Source: CBHWET01 sp966112985 (GTDB lineage Bacteria > Verrucomicrobiota > Verrucomicrobiia > Limisphaerales > JACDHS01). Taken from it: a stretch of DNA of 11,172 bases. This document shows, in pieces, positions 1 through 7,027 of the stretch. The notes below the pieces were generated by a model. The model was not told the origin of the DNA, made no database searches, and saw nothing but the letters and a program-made list of their open reading frames with translations. The stretch spans positions 1 to 11,172 of the forward strand of contig CBHWET010000141.1 of NCBI GenBank assembly GCA_966112985.1, given 5' to 3'. Positions within the stretch are counted from its first letter, which is position 1; the number at the start of each line of letters is the position of its first letter. Position numbers and translations under genes: made by a program.

Positions 1-1
1 G

Positions 2-658
2 CTTGGCTACGGCACTTGGAACGGGGCGTCGACACAGGTTGGTGCATTGACCGCCCCAGACAATTCAAACTTCCGCCTCCAGATTCTCGTAAAGAGCAAT
101 TCCGCAGCGGGCTATATATTCGGCGTTCAAAAGAGCGGCACCGGAAGTGCGGCGGTCTTCGATACGGTCGAGTATCACTCGAACGAGACAGTAATGCTTG
201 TCGGCAAATATGATTTTTCTGTTTCGCCGAATTCCGCGTCCCTGTGGATCAATCCAAACTGGACGACATTCGGATCTGCCGCCGGTATGACCAACGGATT
301 CATCACGACAACCAACGGAGCTGATGGAGTCACGATCGATCGGTTTAACATTCGGCAAAACACAGCGGCGAGTGTGCCCGCCGCGAATCAATGGGACGAG
401 CTACGCGTCGGCAGCTCATGGGCCGAAGTCACACCGCGAGGTCCGGCCCCACGATTAAATTCCGCAACAGTTCTTCCGAATGGCATTGTGCAACTGCAAG
501 GCACCGGCGGCGGATCGAATATCAGTATTGAATCAAGCAGCAATCTCGTGACGTGGTTCCCGGTAACAAACGTCGTAAACACCAATGGCAGTTACCAGGT
601 GAACGACTCGGTAACCAACAACGTGCAGCGATTCTATCGGTTGAAAGCTTCGCCCTAA
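2..658 (+). CDS. C-terminal part of a secreted lectin/LamG-like protein (5' end outside window)
   Basis: The reading frame is open from base 2 to a TAA at 656-658, so this is the 3' end of a longer gene and no start can be assigned. The visible roughly 218 residues match, almost end to end, the last third of the protein at 4351-7011: both contain 'QVGALTA.DN..FR.QILVKSN', 'LVGKYDF', 'LWINP', 'IDRFN.RQN', 'QWDELR.G..W..VTP' and the final 'QRFYRLK'. The first roughly 140 residues look like a concanavalin/LamG-type beta-sandwich. The last roughly 75 form a small beta-rich tail with 'SSNLVTWFPV' and 'QRFYRLK', which I know as common at the C-termini of large secreted Verrucomicrobia proteins. Its upstream catalytic or other domains are not in view, so its activity is unknown; an extracellular or surface glycan-binding role is inferred. 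It converges on the small gene at 655-942. Confidence 0.85.
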   Translation, partial: LGYGTWNGASTQVGALTAPDNSNFRLQILVKSNSAAGYIFGVQKSGTGSAAVFDTVEYHSNETVMLVGKYDFSVSPNSASLWINPNWTTFGSAAGMTNGFITTTNGADGVTIDRFNIRQNTAASVPAANQWDELRVGSSWAEVTPRGPAPRLNSATVLPNGIVQLQGTGGGSNISIESSSNLVTWFPVTNVVNTNGSYQVNDSVTNNVQRFYRLKASP

Positions 659-942
659 GAGGCCGGGGGTGCAGCGCTGTCTTTAGTCATCGATTCTACA
701 ATTTTACGAAAGTCTTCAAGGCCCGTCACAGGGATGATGATGGAGTTGCGTCGTCCCTGCGCCTCTTCTGAAATACGGAGGAAGCGCCCGCGCGGGTTTT
801 CCTTCAACGTGAAGACAAAGGTTTTTCGTTCCACCTGAACCGTTTCATTCTTGATCGTATCTTCTTGTAGAGGTGGCTTGTCATAGCGTCGTTCAGAACG
901 TGAGTTATAGCCTCGGTTCGAAGATTGGCGTTCGTTCCACAT
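655..942 (-). CDS. DUF3276/PUR-family small nucleic-acid-binding protein
   Basis: A 95-residue protein. From about residue 38 to 87 it carries the PUR-type (DUF3276) signature: 'KTFVFTLKENPRGRFLRISE', then 'GRRNSIIIP.TGLEDFRKIVE'. The N-terminal 35 residues are Arg-, Asn- and Ser-rich and probably disordered. Known members of this family (Bacteroidetes DUF3276 proteins, Borrelia BpuR) are small proteins with one PUR repeat that bind single-stranded DNA or RNA and act as regulators; the same cytoplasmic role is inferred here. The ATG at 942 is preceded on its own strand by AAGGGAG with a 5-nt spacer, one of the better ribosome binding sites in the window. Its TAG (655-657) overlaps the TAA of the convergent gene (656-658), so neither gene has a separate 3' untranslated region before running into the other. 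Confidence 0.85.
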   Translation of the reverse strand: MWNERQSSNRGYNSRSERRYDKPPLQEDTIKNETVQVERKTFVFTLKENPRGRFLRISEEAQGRRNSIIIPVTGLEDFRKIVESMTKDSAAPPAS

Positions 943-1089
943 AAAATCTCCCTTCGATTGATGTCCCCTCCCACTATCTACCCTAATGTACGCTGATCAG
1001 GCGCAAACGCGAGTCGGCAATTGTTCAACCGCGGACGATTTGTTGATGAGATTGACGGTCCCAATCGTCGGTTTTCGGAACATCATCGC

Positions 1090-2439
1090 ATGAAACATTA
1101 CTGGAATCGTCGGCAGTTTATCGGAAGCACAGCGGTACTAAGCGCGAGCCTCACTCTAGGCGTCAATAAAACGTTGGCAGCGCCAGAAAGCACCGCAATC
1201 GGTAAACCGGCAATTCTTGGTGGAAAGAAAGCGCATGCAGGCGCATTCCCCAGCTGGCCCAGATTTGATGACCGCGAAGAACAGGCGCTCGTACAAACGT
1301 TGCGAAGTGGAAAATGGGGCCGTCTGATTGGATCGAAAGTGTCTGAGTTTGAAAAGGCATTCGCCGATCTGACGAAAGCCAAACACTGCATCACGACATC
1401 GTGTGGCACCACTTCACTCGTAGCGGCCTTGGGAGCGATCGGGATTGGACCGGGCGATGAAGTGATCCTTCCGCCTTACACATTCATCGCGACGTACAAT
1501 GCCATTGTCCTGCACTACGCATTACCTGTTTTCGTGGATACCGATGCGGAGACGTTTCAAATCGACGCGCGAAAAATTCAAGCAGCGATCACGAAAGATA
1601 CTAAGGCCATTTTGCCTGTTCATATCGGCGGCTCGTCTGCAGATATGGACACAGTCCTTGACGCTGCACACCAGAACAAAATCCCCGTGATCGAAGATGC
1701 CTGTCAGGCACATCTTGCGGAGTGGCGTGGCCGGTCAGTCGGAAACATGGGATTGGCAGGATGTTTCAGTTTCCAGGCGAGTAAGAATATGACGGCGGGT
1801 GAAGGCGGCGCAATTATTACCAATGACGATGAATTCGCGAACCGTTGCTACAACTTTCACAATCACGGCCATGGCCGAAACGTCGCGGGACAGAACGTTA
1901 GCGGTGAGCGTGGAGCAAACTTTCGACTGACGGAATTCCAGGCGAGCATTTTACTTGCGCAGCTCACCCGACTGGAAGAACACGCCAAAACACGGGAACA
2001 AAACGCCGCTTACCTCACGACGTTGTTACAAGAAATTCCGGGCATTAAACCTGCCCGAAAGCACGAAGGCTGCACCCGCAGCAGCCATCATCTGTTCATG
2101 TTCCGTTACGAGAAGGAACATTTCGCCAATCTCGATCGCGCCAAATTTCTCAAAGCGCTCGCGGCCGAAGGCATCAGTTGTTCCAGTGGCTACGCGCCTC
2201 TCAACTCTGATCCATACGTGAAAGCTCTCGCGAACAATCCACACTACCAGAAGGTCTACGGGAAGGAGACGATGGCGAAATGGCAGGAGCGAAACCGGTG
2301 TCCGGTGAACGATAAACTTTGTTCAGAAGCCGCGTGGTTCACACAAACAACTCTTCTCGGTTCGCGGAGCGAGATGGAACAAATTGCGGAGGCCATTCAA
2401 AAAATTCAATCTCACGCGGGCGAAATTGCGAAAGTTTGA
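1090..2439 (+). CDS. DegT/DnrJ/EryC1/StrS-family PLP aminotransferase with Tat signal
   Basis: A 449-residue protein from ATG 1090. The frame is open further upstream to a TTG at 1021, but only the 1090 start places a twin-arginine signal (N-R-R-Q-F-I-G, residues 6-12, then a hydrophobic stretch and 'TLAA') at the N-terminus. The mature part has the full type-I aminotransferase fold of the sugar aminotransferase family: 'TSCGTTSLVAAL' (PLP phosphate loop), 'GDEVILPPYTFIAT', 'VIEDACQAH' with PLP-pyridine Asp203, 'CFSFQASKNMTAGEGGA' with catalytic Lys232, and 'GANFRLTEFQASILLAQL' (the G-x-N-x-R motif, Asn277/Arg279). Relatives transaminate keto-sugars of nucleotide sugars using glutamate. The substrate is unknown, and no sugar dehydratase or glycosyltransferase lies nearby. 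A Tat leader suggests folding with cofactor before export, which is odd for a nucleotide-sugar enzyme. The ribosome binding site is weak. It is convergent with the DUF2085 gene. Confidence 0.9.
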   Translation: MKHYWNRRQFIGSTAVLSASLTLGVNKTLAAPESTAIGKPAILGGKKAHAGAFPSWPRFDDREEQALVQTLRSGKWGRLIGSKVSEFEKAFADLTKAKHCITTSCGTTSLVAALGAIGIGPGDEVILPPYTFIATYNAIVLHYALPVFVDTDAETFQIDARKIQAAITKDTKAILPVHIGGSSADMDTVLDAAHQNKIPVIEDACQAHLAEWRGRSVGNMGLAGCFSFQASKNMTAGEGGAIITNDDEFANRCYNFHNHGHGRNVAGQNVSGERGANFRLTEFQASILLAQLTRLEEHAKTREQNAAYLTTLLQEIPGIKPARKHEGCTRSSHHLFMFRYEKEHFANLDRAKFLKALAAEGISCSSGYAPLNSDPYVKALANNPHYQKVYGKETMAKWQERNRCPVNDKLCSEAAWFTQTTLLGSRSEMEQIAEAIQKIQSHAGEIAKV

Positions 2440-2524
2440 CCGGTGGGTTCAAACCGCATTGTCTCAGGCTTTTGGTGTAAACAGCTCACGCAAAAGGCGC
2501 GTGTCCGCAGTCTATGCGTTTAGG
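2440..2524. other. Convergent intergenic spacer, no clear terminator
   Basis: This 85-bp gap separates the 3' ends of the aminotransferase (+) and the DUF2085 gene (-). The only dyad I see is GCGTT at 2516-2520 pairing with AACGC at 2527-2531, which runs into the DUF2085 stop codon. It is short and has no T-run on either side, so I do not call a rho-independent terminator. I see no small gene here. Confidence 0.5.
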
Positions 2525-3043
2525 CTAACGCGCAGAAAGAAATTCATCGCCTAATCGCGACATGTTAGTCGCAATCAGCGTCGTAACAGACAGAAGGCCT
2601 ATGAGTATGAGGATTATACAAGAATTCGCGAAGGCAGTGCCTGCCAATGAAATAGAGAAACTGACGAGTGTCACGACGATGAACGCGCTCACAAGTGACA
2701 GCAATTGTTTTGCATTTGAAGAACGCGGTGTAACAAGGGGCTTTGCCAATAATCCGATCAACCCAATGCCGAACCAGCCGCCACTGAGAGTCCGCAGAAC
2801 CGGTGTATCGAAGCACCAATGCAGCCCAGCGGGAATCAGCTGCAGAACCAACAAAATTTCGATCCACACGAGCCAGCGATCGATCTGCGAACGCTTCCAA
2901 CATCCCAACATTACCGCAACGGCAGCTCCGAGATAAATTCCGGTGCATCGCTCGCACACAGGAAACATTTCTCCACCCACCAACCAACTGCGATCTGCGG
3001 CTTGCCCGCACATCCATGAGAGAAATCTGCTCAGAGTTTCCAT
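2525..3043 (-). CDS. DUF2085 family integral membrane protein
   Basis: A 172-residue protein from ATG 3043. A TTG eight codons upstream (3067) would overlap the preceding gene, and the ATG is favoured because it follows that gene's TAG by one nucleotide and has AGGGA just upstream. The N-terminus carries the family signature as C12-G-Q-x3-R18-S19-W and 'FPVCERCTGIYLG' (Cys30, Cys33). In the members I know, the first motif reads C-H-Q, so a Gly stands where His is usual. About five hydrophobic segments follow: around residues 29-48, 60-79, 90-105, 116-140 and 143-163. The function of DUF2085 is not established. The paired Cys and CxxC-like arrangement suggests a metal or redox site, but that is inference. 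It is the second gene of a two-gene leftward operon. Confidence 0.8.
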   Translation of the reverse strand: METLSRFLSWMCGQAADRSWLVGGEMFPVCERCTGIYLGAAVAVMLGCWKRSQIDRWLVWIEILLVLQLIPAGLHWCFDTPVLRTLSGGWFGIGLIGLLAKPLVTPRSSNAKQLLSLVSAFIVVTLVSFSISLAGTAFANSCIILILIGLLSVTTLIATNMSRLGDEFLSAR

Positions 3044-3044
3044 A

Positions 3045-4184
3045 CTACTTCCCTGTCTGCTCTCCAAGAGGAACAGACATCACCTTTATCGTCGGTCGGC
3101 TCAGTTCGACCAGATAAAGAGCTGTTGGCCGCGAAGCTTTATCCCAGGAACCAAAGGGGGTTCCAAGCGCCAGCGCTTTCCCATCTGGAGACAGTGCCAG
3201 CTGACATACGGACGCCGCTTCCTCGGCCTTCAGTTTTAACGAGCCGATTATAAACTCACGAACAGGTGTTCCATCCACAGGAACCTCAATCAAAGACAGC
3301 AGCGCGTTCGTTTCGGAAGAACTTCCGTCCACTTCCCGGAACGCCGGTGCGAAGATGGACTTTTGATCGATCGACCAAATCAAACTGCCCAACATCGTGT
3401 TTGTTCCAGGCAGAGTAATTGTCTTTTCCAGCTTGCTGTTGAACCAAATCTGGATTGCCGACGCAGGAGGCTTCTTCCAAATGGCGAACCGTTTACCATC
3501 AGGACTAAGGTCTGGAAGGCCGGCCATCTCCGCTTCAATCGTTTGCTCGGCAACCCGTGTGAGCCGACCAGCATCGATCCTTCCTATTTCGATGTTTCCA
3601 TTCGTACTGCTGCTGCTTTTTGCTGCCGCGAAATAGTGAAGTCCGCTTGGATTATTAAGAACATAGATTTCCAGATCATTATCATTTGTACCGATGTTCT
3701 CATGATCGATTCGGCCGTTACGAAGATTATATCGCGTCAGGACGTCGCCACCGAACAGGAGGAAATCCTTCGTAAAGGCCGGAGGATAGAACAGCATCGC
3801 ACCTGTCTTTTGCGCGAATGCAGTCGACCGGATTTGTCGTCCTGACTTCACATCTATTATTTCGATGAGGTTATTTGTATCGGTCTTTTCGGCGCTGATG
3901 AGCAAACCGATTTGAGCTCCGGAAGGAGACCAACTCGCCGCACAATAGTACGGCGACTGCGAATTGGTTGTCCAAGGCACGGTTCGCAACGTGGTGATCG
4001 CTTCTGTTTTACGATCGTAGATTCGAACCATTGTTTTCTTCGCCGATTCGTCAAAGACTGAGAACAAAATGCGGCGCCCATCGGGGCTAAAACCTGGACG
4101 GCACGCCAACACGCAACCAAGGAATGCAGCGACGGCAAAGAAAAACGGAGCATACTTACGGAGCAATCGTATATAAACGCCCAT
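3045..4184 (-). CDS. Secreted/lipoprotein TolB-WD40-like beta-propeller protein
   Basis: A 379-residue protein. Residues 6-28 form a signal sequence: basic 'RLLRKY', a hydrophobic core, then 'FLGCVLAC'. Cys28 (VLAC) or Cys24 (FLGC) could be a lipidated cysteine, so it is likely a lipoprotein or periplasmic protein. The mature part shows PD40/TolB-type propeller blades: 'PGFSPDGRRILFSV' (about 30-43), 'SWSPSGAQIGLL' (about 84-95), 'DLSPDGKRFAIW' and, near the end, 'ALSPDGKALALG'. Such propellers usually mediate protein-protein or ligand contacts and have no catalytic residues to point to, so the partner is unknown. An in-frame TAA lies a short way upstream, which supports the ATG at 4184. The ribosome binding site is poor. 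The gene is divergent from 4351-7011 and is followed after 1 nt by the DUF2085 gene, so translational coupling is likely. Confidence 0.8.
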   Translation of the reverse strand: MGVYIRLLRKYAPFFFAVAAFLGCVLACRPGFSPDGRRILFSVFDESAKKTMVRIYDRKTEAITTLRTVPWTTNSQSPYYCAASWSPSGAQIGLLISAEKTDTNNLIEIIDVKSGRQIRSTAFAQKTGAMLFYPPAFTKDFLLFGGDVLTRYNLRNGRIDHENIGTNDNDLEIYVLNNPSGLHYFAAAKSSSSTNGNIEIGRIDAGRLTRVAEQTIEAEMAGLPDLSPDGKRFAIWKKPPASAIQIWFNSKLEKTITLPGTNTMLGSLIWSIDQKSIFAPAFREVDGSSSETNALLSLIEVPVDGTPVREFIIGSLKLKAEEAASVCQLALSPDGKALALGTPFGSWDKASRPTALYLVELSRPTIKVMSVPLGEQTGK

Positions 4185-4276
4185 ATCCGAGTTCTTAACA
4201 CCGTGACTGCGGATTTGTTACTGCTTTCTTGGGCGAGCACCAGCCTGGTTGCTACATCCTCCTTGTCGATAATGAC

Positions 4277-4310
4277 ATCACAGAACGTGATACCCGTATC
4301 ATCAGACGGG
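4277..4310. promoter_or_regulatory. Overlapping inverted repeats, candidate operator
   Basis: Three dyads overlap in the divergent spacer: ATCAC-n5-GTGAT (4277-4291), TGATAC-CC-GTATCA (4288-4301, a perfect 6+6 dyad) and CCCGT-n8-ACGGG (4293-4310). They sit about 30-60 bp upstream of the extended -10 at 4337-4345 and about 95-125 bp upstream of the divergent gene starting at 4184. This is a natural place for a regulator controlling one or both genes. The symmetry is seen directly; regulator binding is inferred, and the outward pairing could instead form RNA hairpins. Confidence 0.35.
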
Positions 4311-4336
4311 AATTCCATATCCTGATGCCTCTTAGT

Positions 4337-4345
4337 TGCTATAAT
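4337..4345 (+). promoter_or_regulatory. Perfect extended -10 (TGCTATAAT), possible leaderless promoter
   Basis: TGC-TATAAT is an exact TGn-TATAAT extended -10 of the housekeeping sigma factor. Its last base lies only 5 nt before the ATG at 4351. Transcription would start at or within a base or two of that ATG, and the sequence before the ATG has no Shine-Dalgarno motif. Both facts fit a leaderless mRNA. No good -35 exists 16-18 bp upstream (4317-4322 reads ATATCC), which extended -10 promoters tolerate. Confidence 0.45.
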
Positions 4346-4350
4346 TCTGC

Positions 4351-7011
4351 ATGCCTTTTCGCCGTCTCGTTTGGGTCCTATGCCTTTTGTTCCAGACCTA
4401 TTCGAGCCCTGCCCAAATCAGTAAGGGTCACCAAATACTTATCGACCGTGGTTTCCAGGTGCAGGCGGCAGGATCAACGTATTCTTATGACCCTTTTCAT
4501 CTGGGCACTCTTTCAAATGCGAATTACACGGCGGTTAATTGGCTCTTTGGCGATCCGCGCTCTTACGAAGGCTCAATGTCGTTGTTGGGCGCATCCCCAG
4601 GTTATCCTTGGGGACGCTGGGTTACGGATGAAAACGACATGCCACCGAAGGGCGACGAAGCCGCATATACAAATCAGTTGGTCGCCCTTCAGCTAAGTGA
4701 TGAGCCGCGACTCGACGATCCCTTAGTCCGCGAACGTTTCGCCAATTGGCTAAACGCTGTCCGTGATGCGTGGCCCAATACTATCCTTTATGTCAACGAC
4801 GGTGGTGGGGTTCCAGAAACCAACCTTCTCGAATTCGTGCAAGAAGGGCGTCCCGATCTCATTACGTTCGACACATATCCGTGGTTGTCTCTCTACGATA
4901 CAAATCAACCCGATCACATTGGCTCCCCCATTGGTGGTCCACCCAGCTTCTGGTACAGCGCACTCGCCATTCACCGCCAGGTGTCTCGCACAGGCAATAT
5001 TCCTTTCGGCAGTTACGTCCAAACATTTCATTCGGTGGAAGAGTGGCCCCCTTATAAGGTGTATCGCGATCCTTCACCTTCAGAATTGCGTCTGAATCAT
5101 TTTGGTGCCTTGGCGTTCAACGGCAAGGTGCTCATCGATTTTCACTATAACAATGGCTCTTCATCGTTATTTACGCCTCCTGGGGGCGATAGCAACCCCA
5201 CGCCGCTCTACTATGAAAAAGCAGATTGCGCGCTGCGTTGCCGGAATCTCGGAAAAGCTTTGGTGCGACTAGTACCAATAGCCGATGAAACCACATCATG
5301 TGGATCAAACATCACAGGCATGGTTTTCGTGCGCGGCAGAAATACCAACGGCGTGCTGAATTCGATTCCACAAAAGTTTTGCGCCGGCGTGTCAGGTTCC
5401 AATCCGTCCACTGACTGGGTATATCAACGCAACGATCCGTACCTGACCGGTTGGACGGTCGCAAATAAAGGGACAAAGAACAATGGCCAGCCAGGCGATG
5501 CGATCATCTCCTGGTTTAAGCCACTCGACGAAAGTTTTGATGGTTCCGCTTACACCAATGAGATCTACATGATGGTGGTCAACGGCCTCACCGATCCAAC
5601 GGGTACGAGCGCGGATTGTGCGCAGGAAATAAAACTCAACTTTACCGATTCACTCACGGCAGTGGAAATGTTGAATTCTCTCACTGGTCAGCCCGAAGTG
5701 AAATTACTTACTGTTACTAACGGAGTGCGGCAATTGGTTTTGAACCTAAACGGCGGTGATGCGGCATTGTTCAAATTTTCCGATGGTGCCCCGTTTGTCG
5801 GCGCGCCGTTCACCGGTCCGCCAGTCATTGCCTCGCAACCACAAAACCGCACAAACGCCGTCGGCGCAGACGCGAGTTTTTCAGTTGTAGCAACTGGCGA
5901 CGCTCTCTTGACGTTTCAATGGAAGTTTAATGGGACGAATATTTCTGGAGCGACGGCAAACATTTACACGAGGACAAATGCACAATTATCCGATGCCGGA
6001 ACCTATAGCGTAACGATCACTAATTCTGCGGGCTCCGTCACGAGCGCGACAGCCACACTAACCGTTTCGACCCCGCCTCCGCCACCTCCGTTGCTGTATG
6101 AACCTTTTAATTACACCAACATTGGAGGTGCCGTCTCTGGCAACACGCCCGCAAACTGGATACCGTCCGGCAGCGGATCAGATGATTTTAATATCACGAC
6201 GGGAAATTTGTCTTATGCCGGATTCCGCAGCTCGTTCGGCAACAGCGCCACCAACGGCGGCGGAGGGATGGCGATACGCCGTTTGATCGGGCAAACGATC
6301 AACAGTGGGACGGTTTACTTTTCGGTACTGTTCAACCTCGTATCGTACGGAGGTTGGACGGGAGGTCCCGTCACGACCGGCGCACAAGTAGGTGCGTTAA
6401 CAGCAAGCGATAATGCCAGTTTCCGTGTACAAATCCTCGTCAAATCAAATACGCCGTCCACTTACCTGCTGGGCGTGCAAAAAGGTGGTGCCGGATCAAC
6501 CAGCACGTTCTCGACGACGCCCGTGAGTCTCGGCTCCACAGTTCTTTTGGTCGGCAAATACGATTTCACCCAAACACCGAACCCGGTAACCCTTTGGATC
6601 AATCCGGCTTCATCCGCGTTTGGTGTGTCTGAACCAATCTCCGGCTCCATTACAACCTCCACCGGCACAGACAATCTCGGCATCGATCGTTTCAATTTTC
6701 GACAGAACGTTTTGACTGGCAGCAGCAGTGTGCCTGCTCTGATGCAGTGGGACGAACTCCGCATCGGAACGAACTGGTCGAGTGTGACACCGATCCCGAC
6801 GGTGCCGCATTTTAATAGCGCGAACACGTCGAACACGAATATTCAAATCCAGGCGACCGGTGATCCCGGAACCATTCTGATTGAATGGAGCACAAACCTC
6901 ACGAACTGGTTCGGACTCACCAATCTGTTCAGTTCTACCGGATCTTTTCAGTTCAGTGAATCGACAACCAATCAGTCGCAACGGTTTTACCGGCTTAAAC
7001 GTTATCCGTGA
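4351..7011 (+). CDS. Large secreted glycosidase-like protein with Ig-like, lectin-like and C-terminal tail domains
   Basis: An 886-residue protein. Residues 1-21 are a signal peptide (MPFRRLVW..., cleavage near SPAQ). Residues about 22-400 look like a (beta/alpha)8 glycosidase-type domain: 'LQLSDEPRLDDP' places Asp117/Glu118 at a strand end, and 'PDLITFDTYPW' places Asp174. I cannot assign a GH family, and the catalytic pair is a guess. Residues about 400-487 form a beta-sandwich ('EIKLNFTDSL...NGGDAALFKF'). Residues about 490-573 are an Ig-like domain with 'PPVIASQPQNRTNAVGADAS', 'FQWKFNG' and 'DAGTYSVTITNSAGSVTS'. A Pro-rich linker (575-581) follows, then a LamG/lectin-like domain (about 582-805) and the tail ending 'QRFYRLKRYP'. 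The last roughly 220 residues are paralogous to the partial gene at the left edge. It is probably an extracellular or surface carbohydrate-active protein. The start is supported by the signal peptide; there is no ribosome binding site. It is convergent with the Tat protein gene, 16 bp away. Confidence 0.8.
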   Translation: MPFRRLVWVLCLLFQTYSSPAQISKGHQILIDRGFQVQAAGSTYSYDPFHLGTLSNANYTAVNWLFGDPRSYEGSMSLLGASPGYPWGRWVTDENDMPPKGDEAAYTNQLVALQLSDEPRLDDPLVRERFANWLNAVRDAWPNTILYVNDGGGVPETNLLEFVQEGRPDLITFDTYPWLSLYDTNQPDHIGSPIGGPPSFWYSALAIHRQVSRTGNIPFGSYVQTFHSVEEWPPYKVYRDPSPSELRLNHFGALAFNGKVLIDFHYNNGSSSLFTPPGGDSNPTPLYYEKADCALRCRNLGKALVRLVPIADETTSCGSNITGMVFVRGRNTNGVLNSIPQKFCAGVSGSNPSTDWVYQRNDPYLTGWTVANKGTKNNGQPGDAIISWFKPLDESFDGSAYTNEIYMMVVNGLTDPTGTSADCAQEIKLNFTDSLTAVEMLNSLTGQPEVKLLTVTNGVRQLVLNLNGGDAALFKFSDGAPFVGAPFTGPPVIASQPQNRTNAVGADASFSVVATGDALLTFQWKFNGTNISGATANIYTRTNAQLSDAGTYSVTITNSAGSVTSATATLTVSTPPPPPPLLYEPFNYTNIGGAVSGNTPANWIPSGSGSDDFNITTGNLSYAGFRSSFGNSATNGGGGMAIRRLIGQTINSGTVYFSVLFNLVSYGGWTGGPVTTGAQVGALTASDNASFRVQILVKSNTPSTYLLGVQKGGAGSTSTFSTTPVSLGSTVLLVGKYDFTQTPNPVTLWINPASSAFGVSEPISGSITTSTGTDNLGIDRFNFRQNVLTGSSSVPALMQWDELRIGTNWSSVTPIPTVPHFNSANTSNTNIQIQATGDPGTILIEWSTNLTNWFGLTNLFSSTGSFQFSESTTNQSQRFYRLKRYP

Positions 7012-7027
7012 CGCGTGTCGGGTTCAC

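Noticed and set aside
958..990. Sigma-70 promoter for the aminotransferase (TTGATG ... TAATGT)
   Set aside because: The spacing and the -10 match are poor, so no promoter is called in the 943-1089 spacer.
1021..1089. Upstream TTG start for the aminotransferase
   Set aside because: It would bury the twin-arginine signal behind 23 extra residues, and it lacks a ribosome binding site.
2516..2531. Rho-independent terminator
   Set aside because: The stem is only five base pairs, it overlaps a stop codon, and no T-run follows on either strand.
3363..3845. 160-codon plus-strand open frame
   Set aside because: It is antisense to the propeller gene and has no recognisable motif.
3857..4318. Minus-strand open frame starting MEFPSDDTG in the divergent spacer
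   Set aside because: Most of it overlaps the propeller gene in another frame. Only the first ~45 codons lie in intergenic sequence, and they show no recognisable domain or ribosome binding site.
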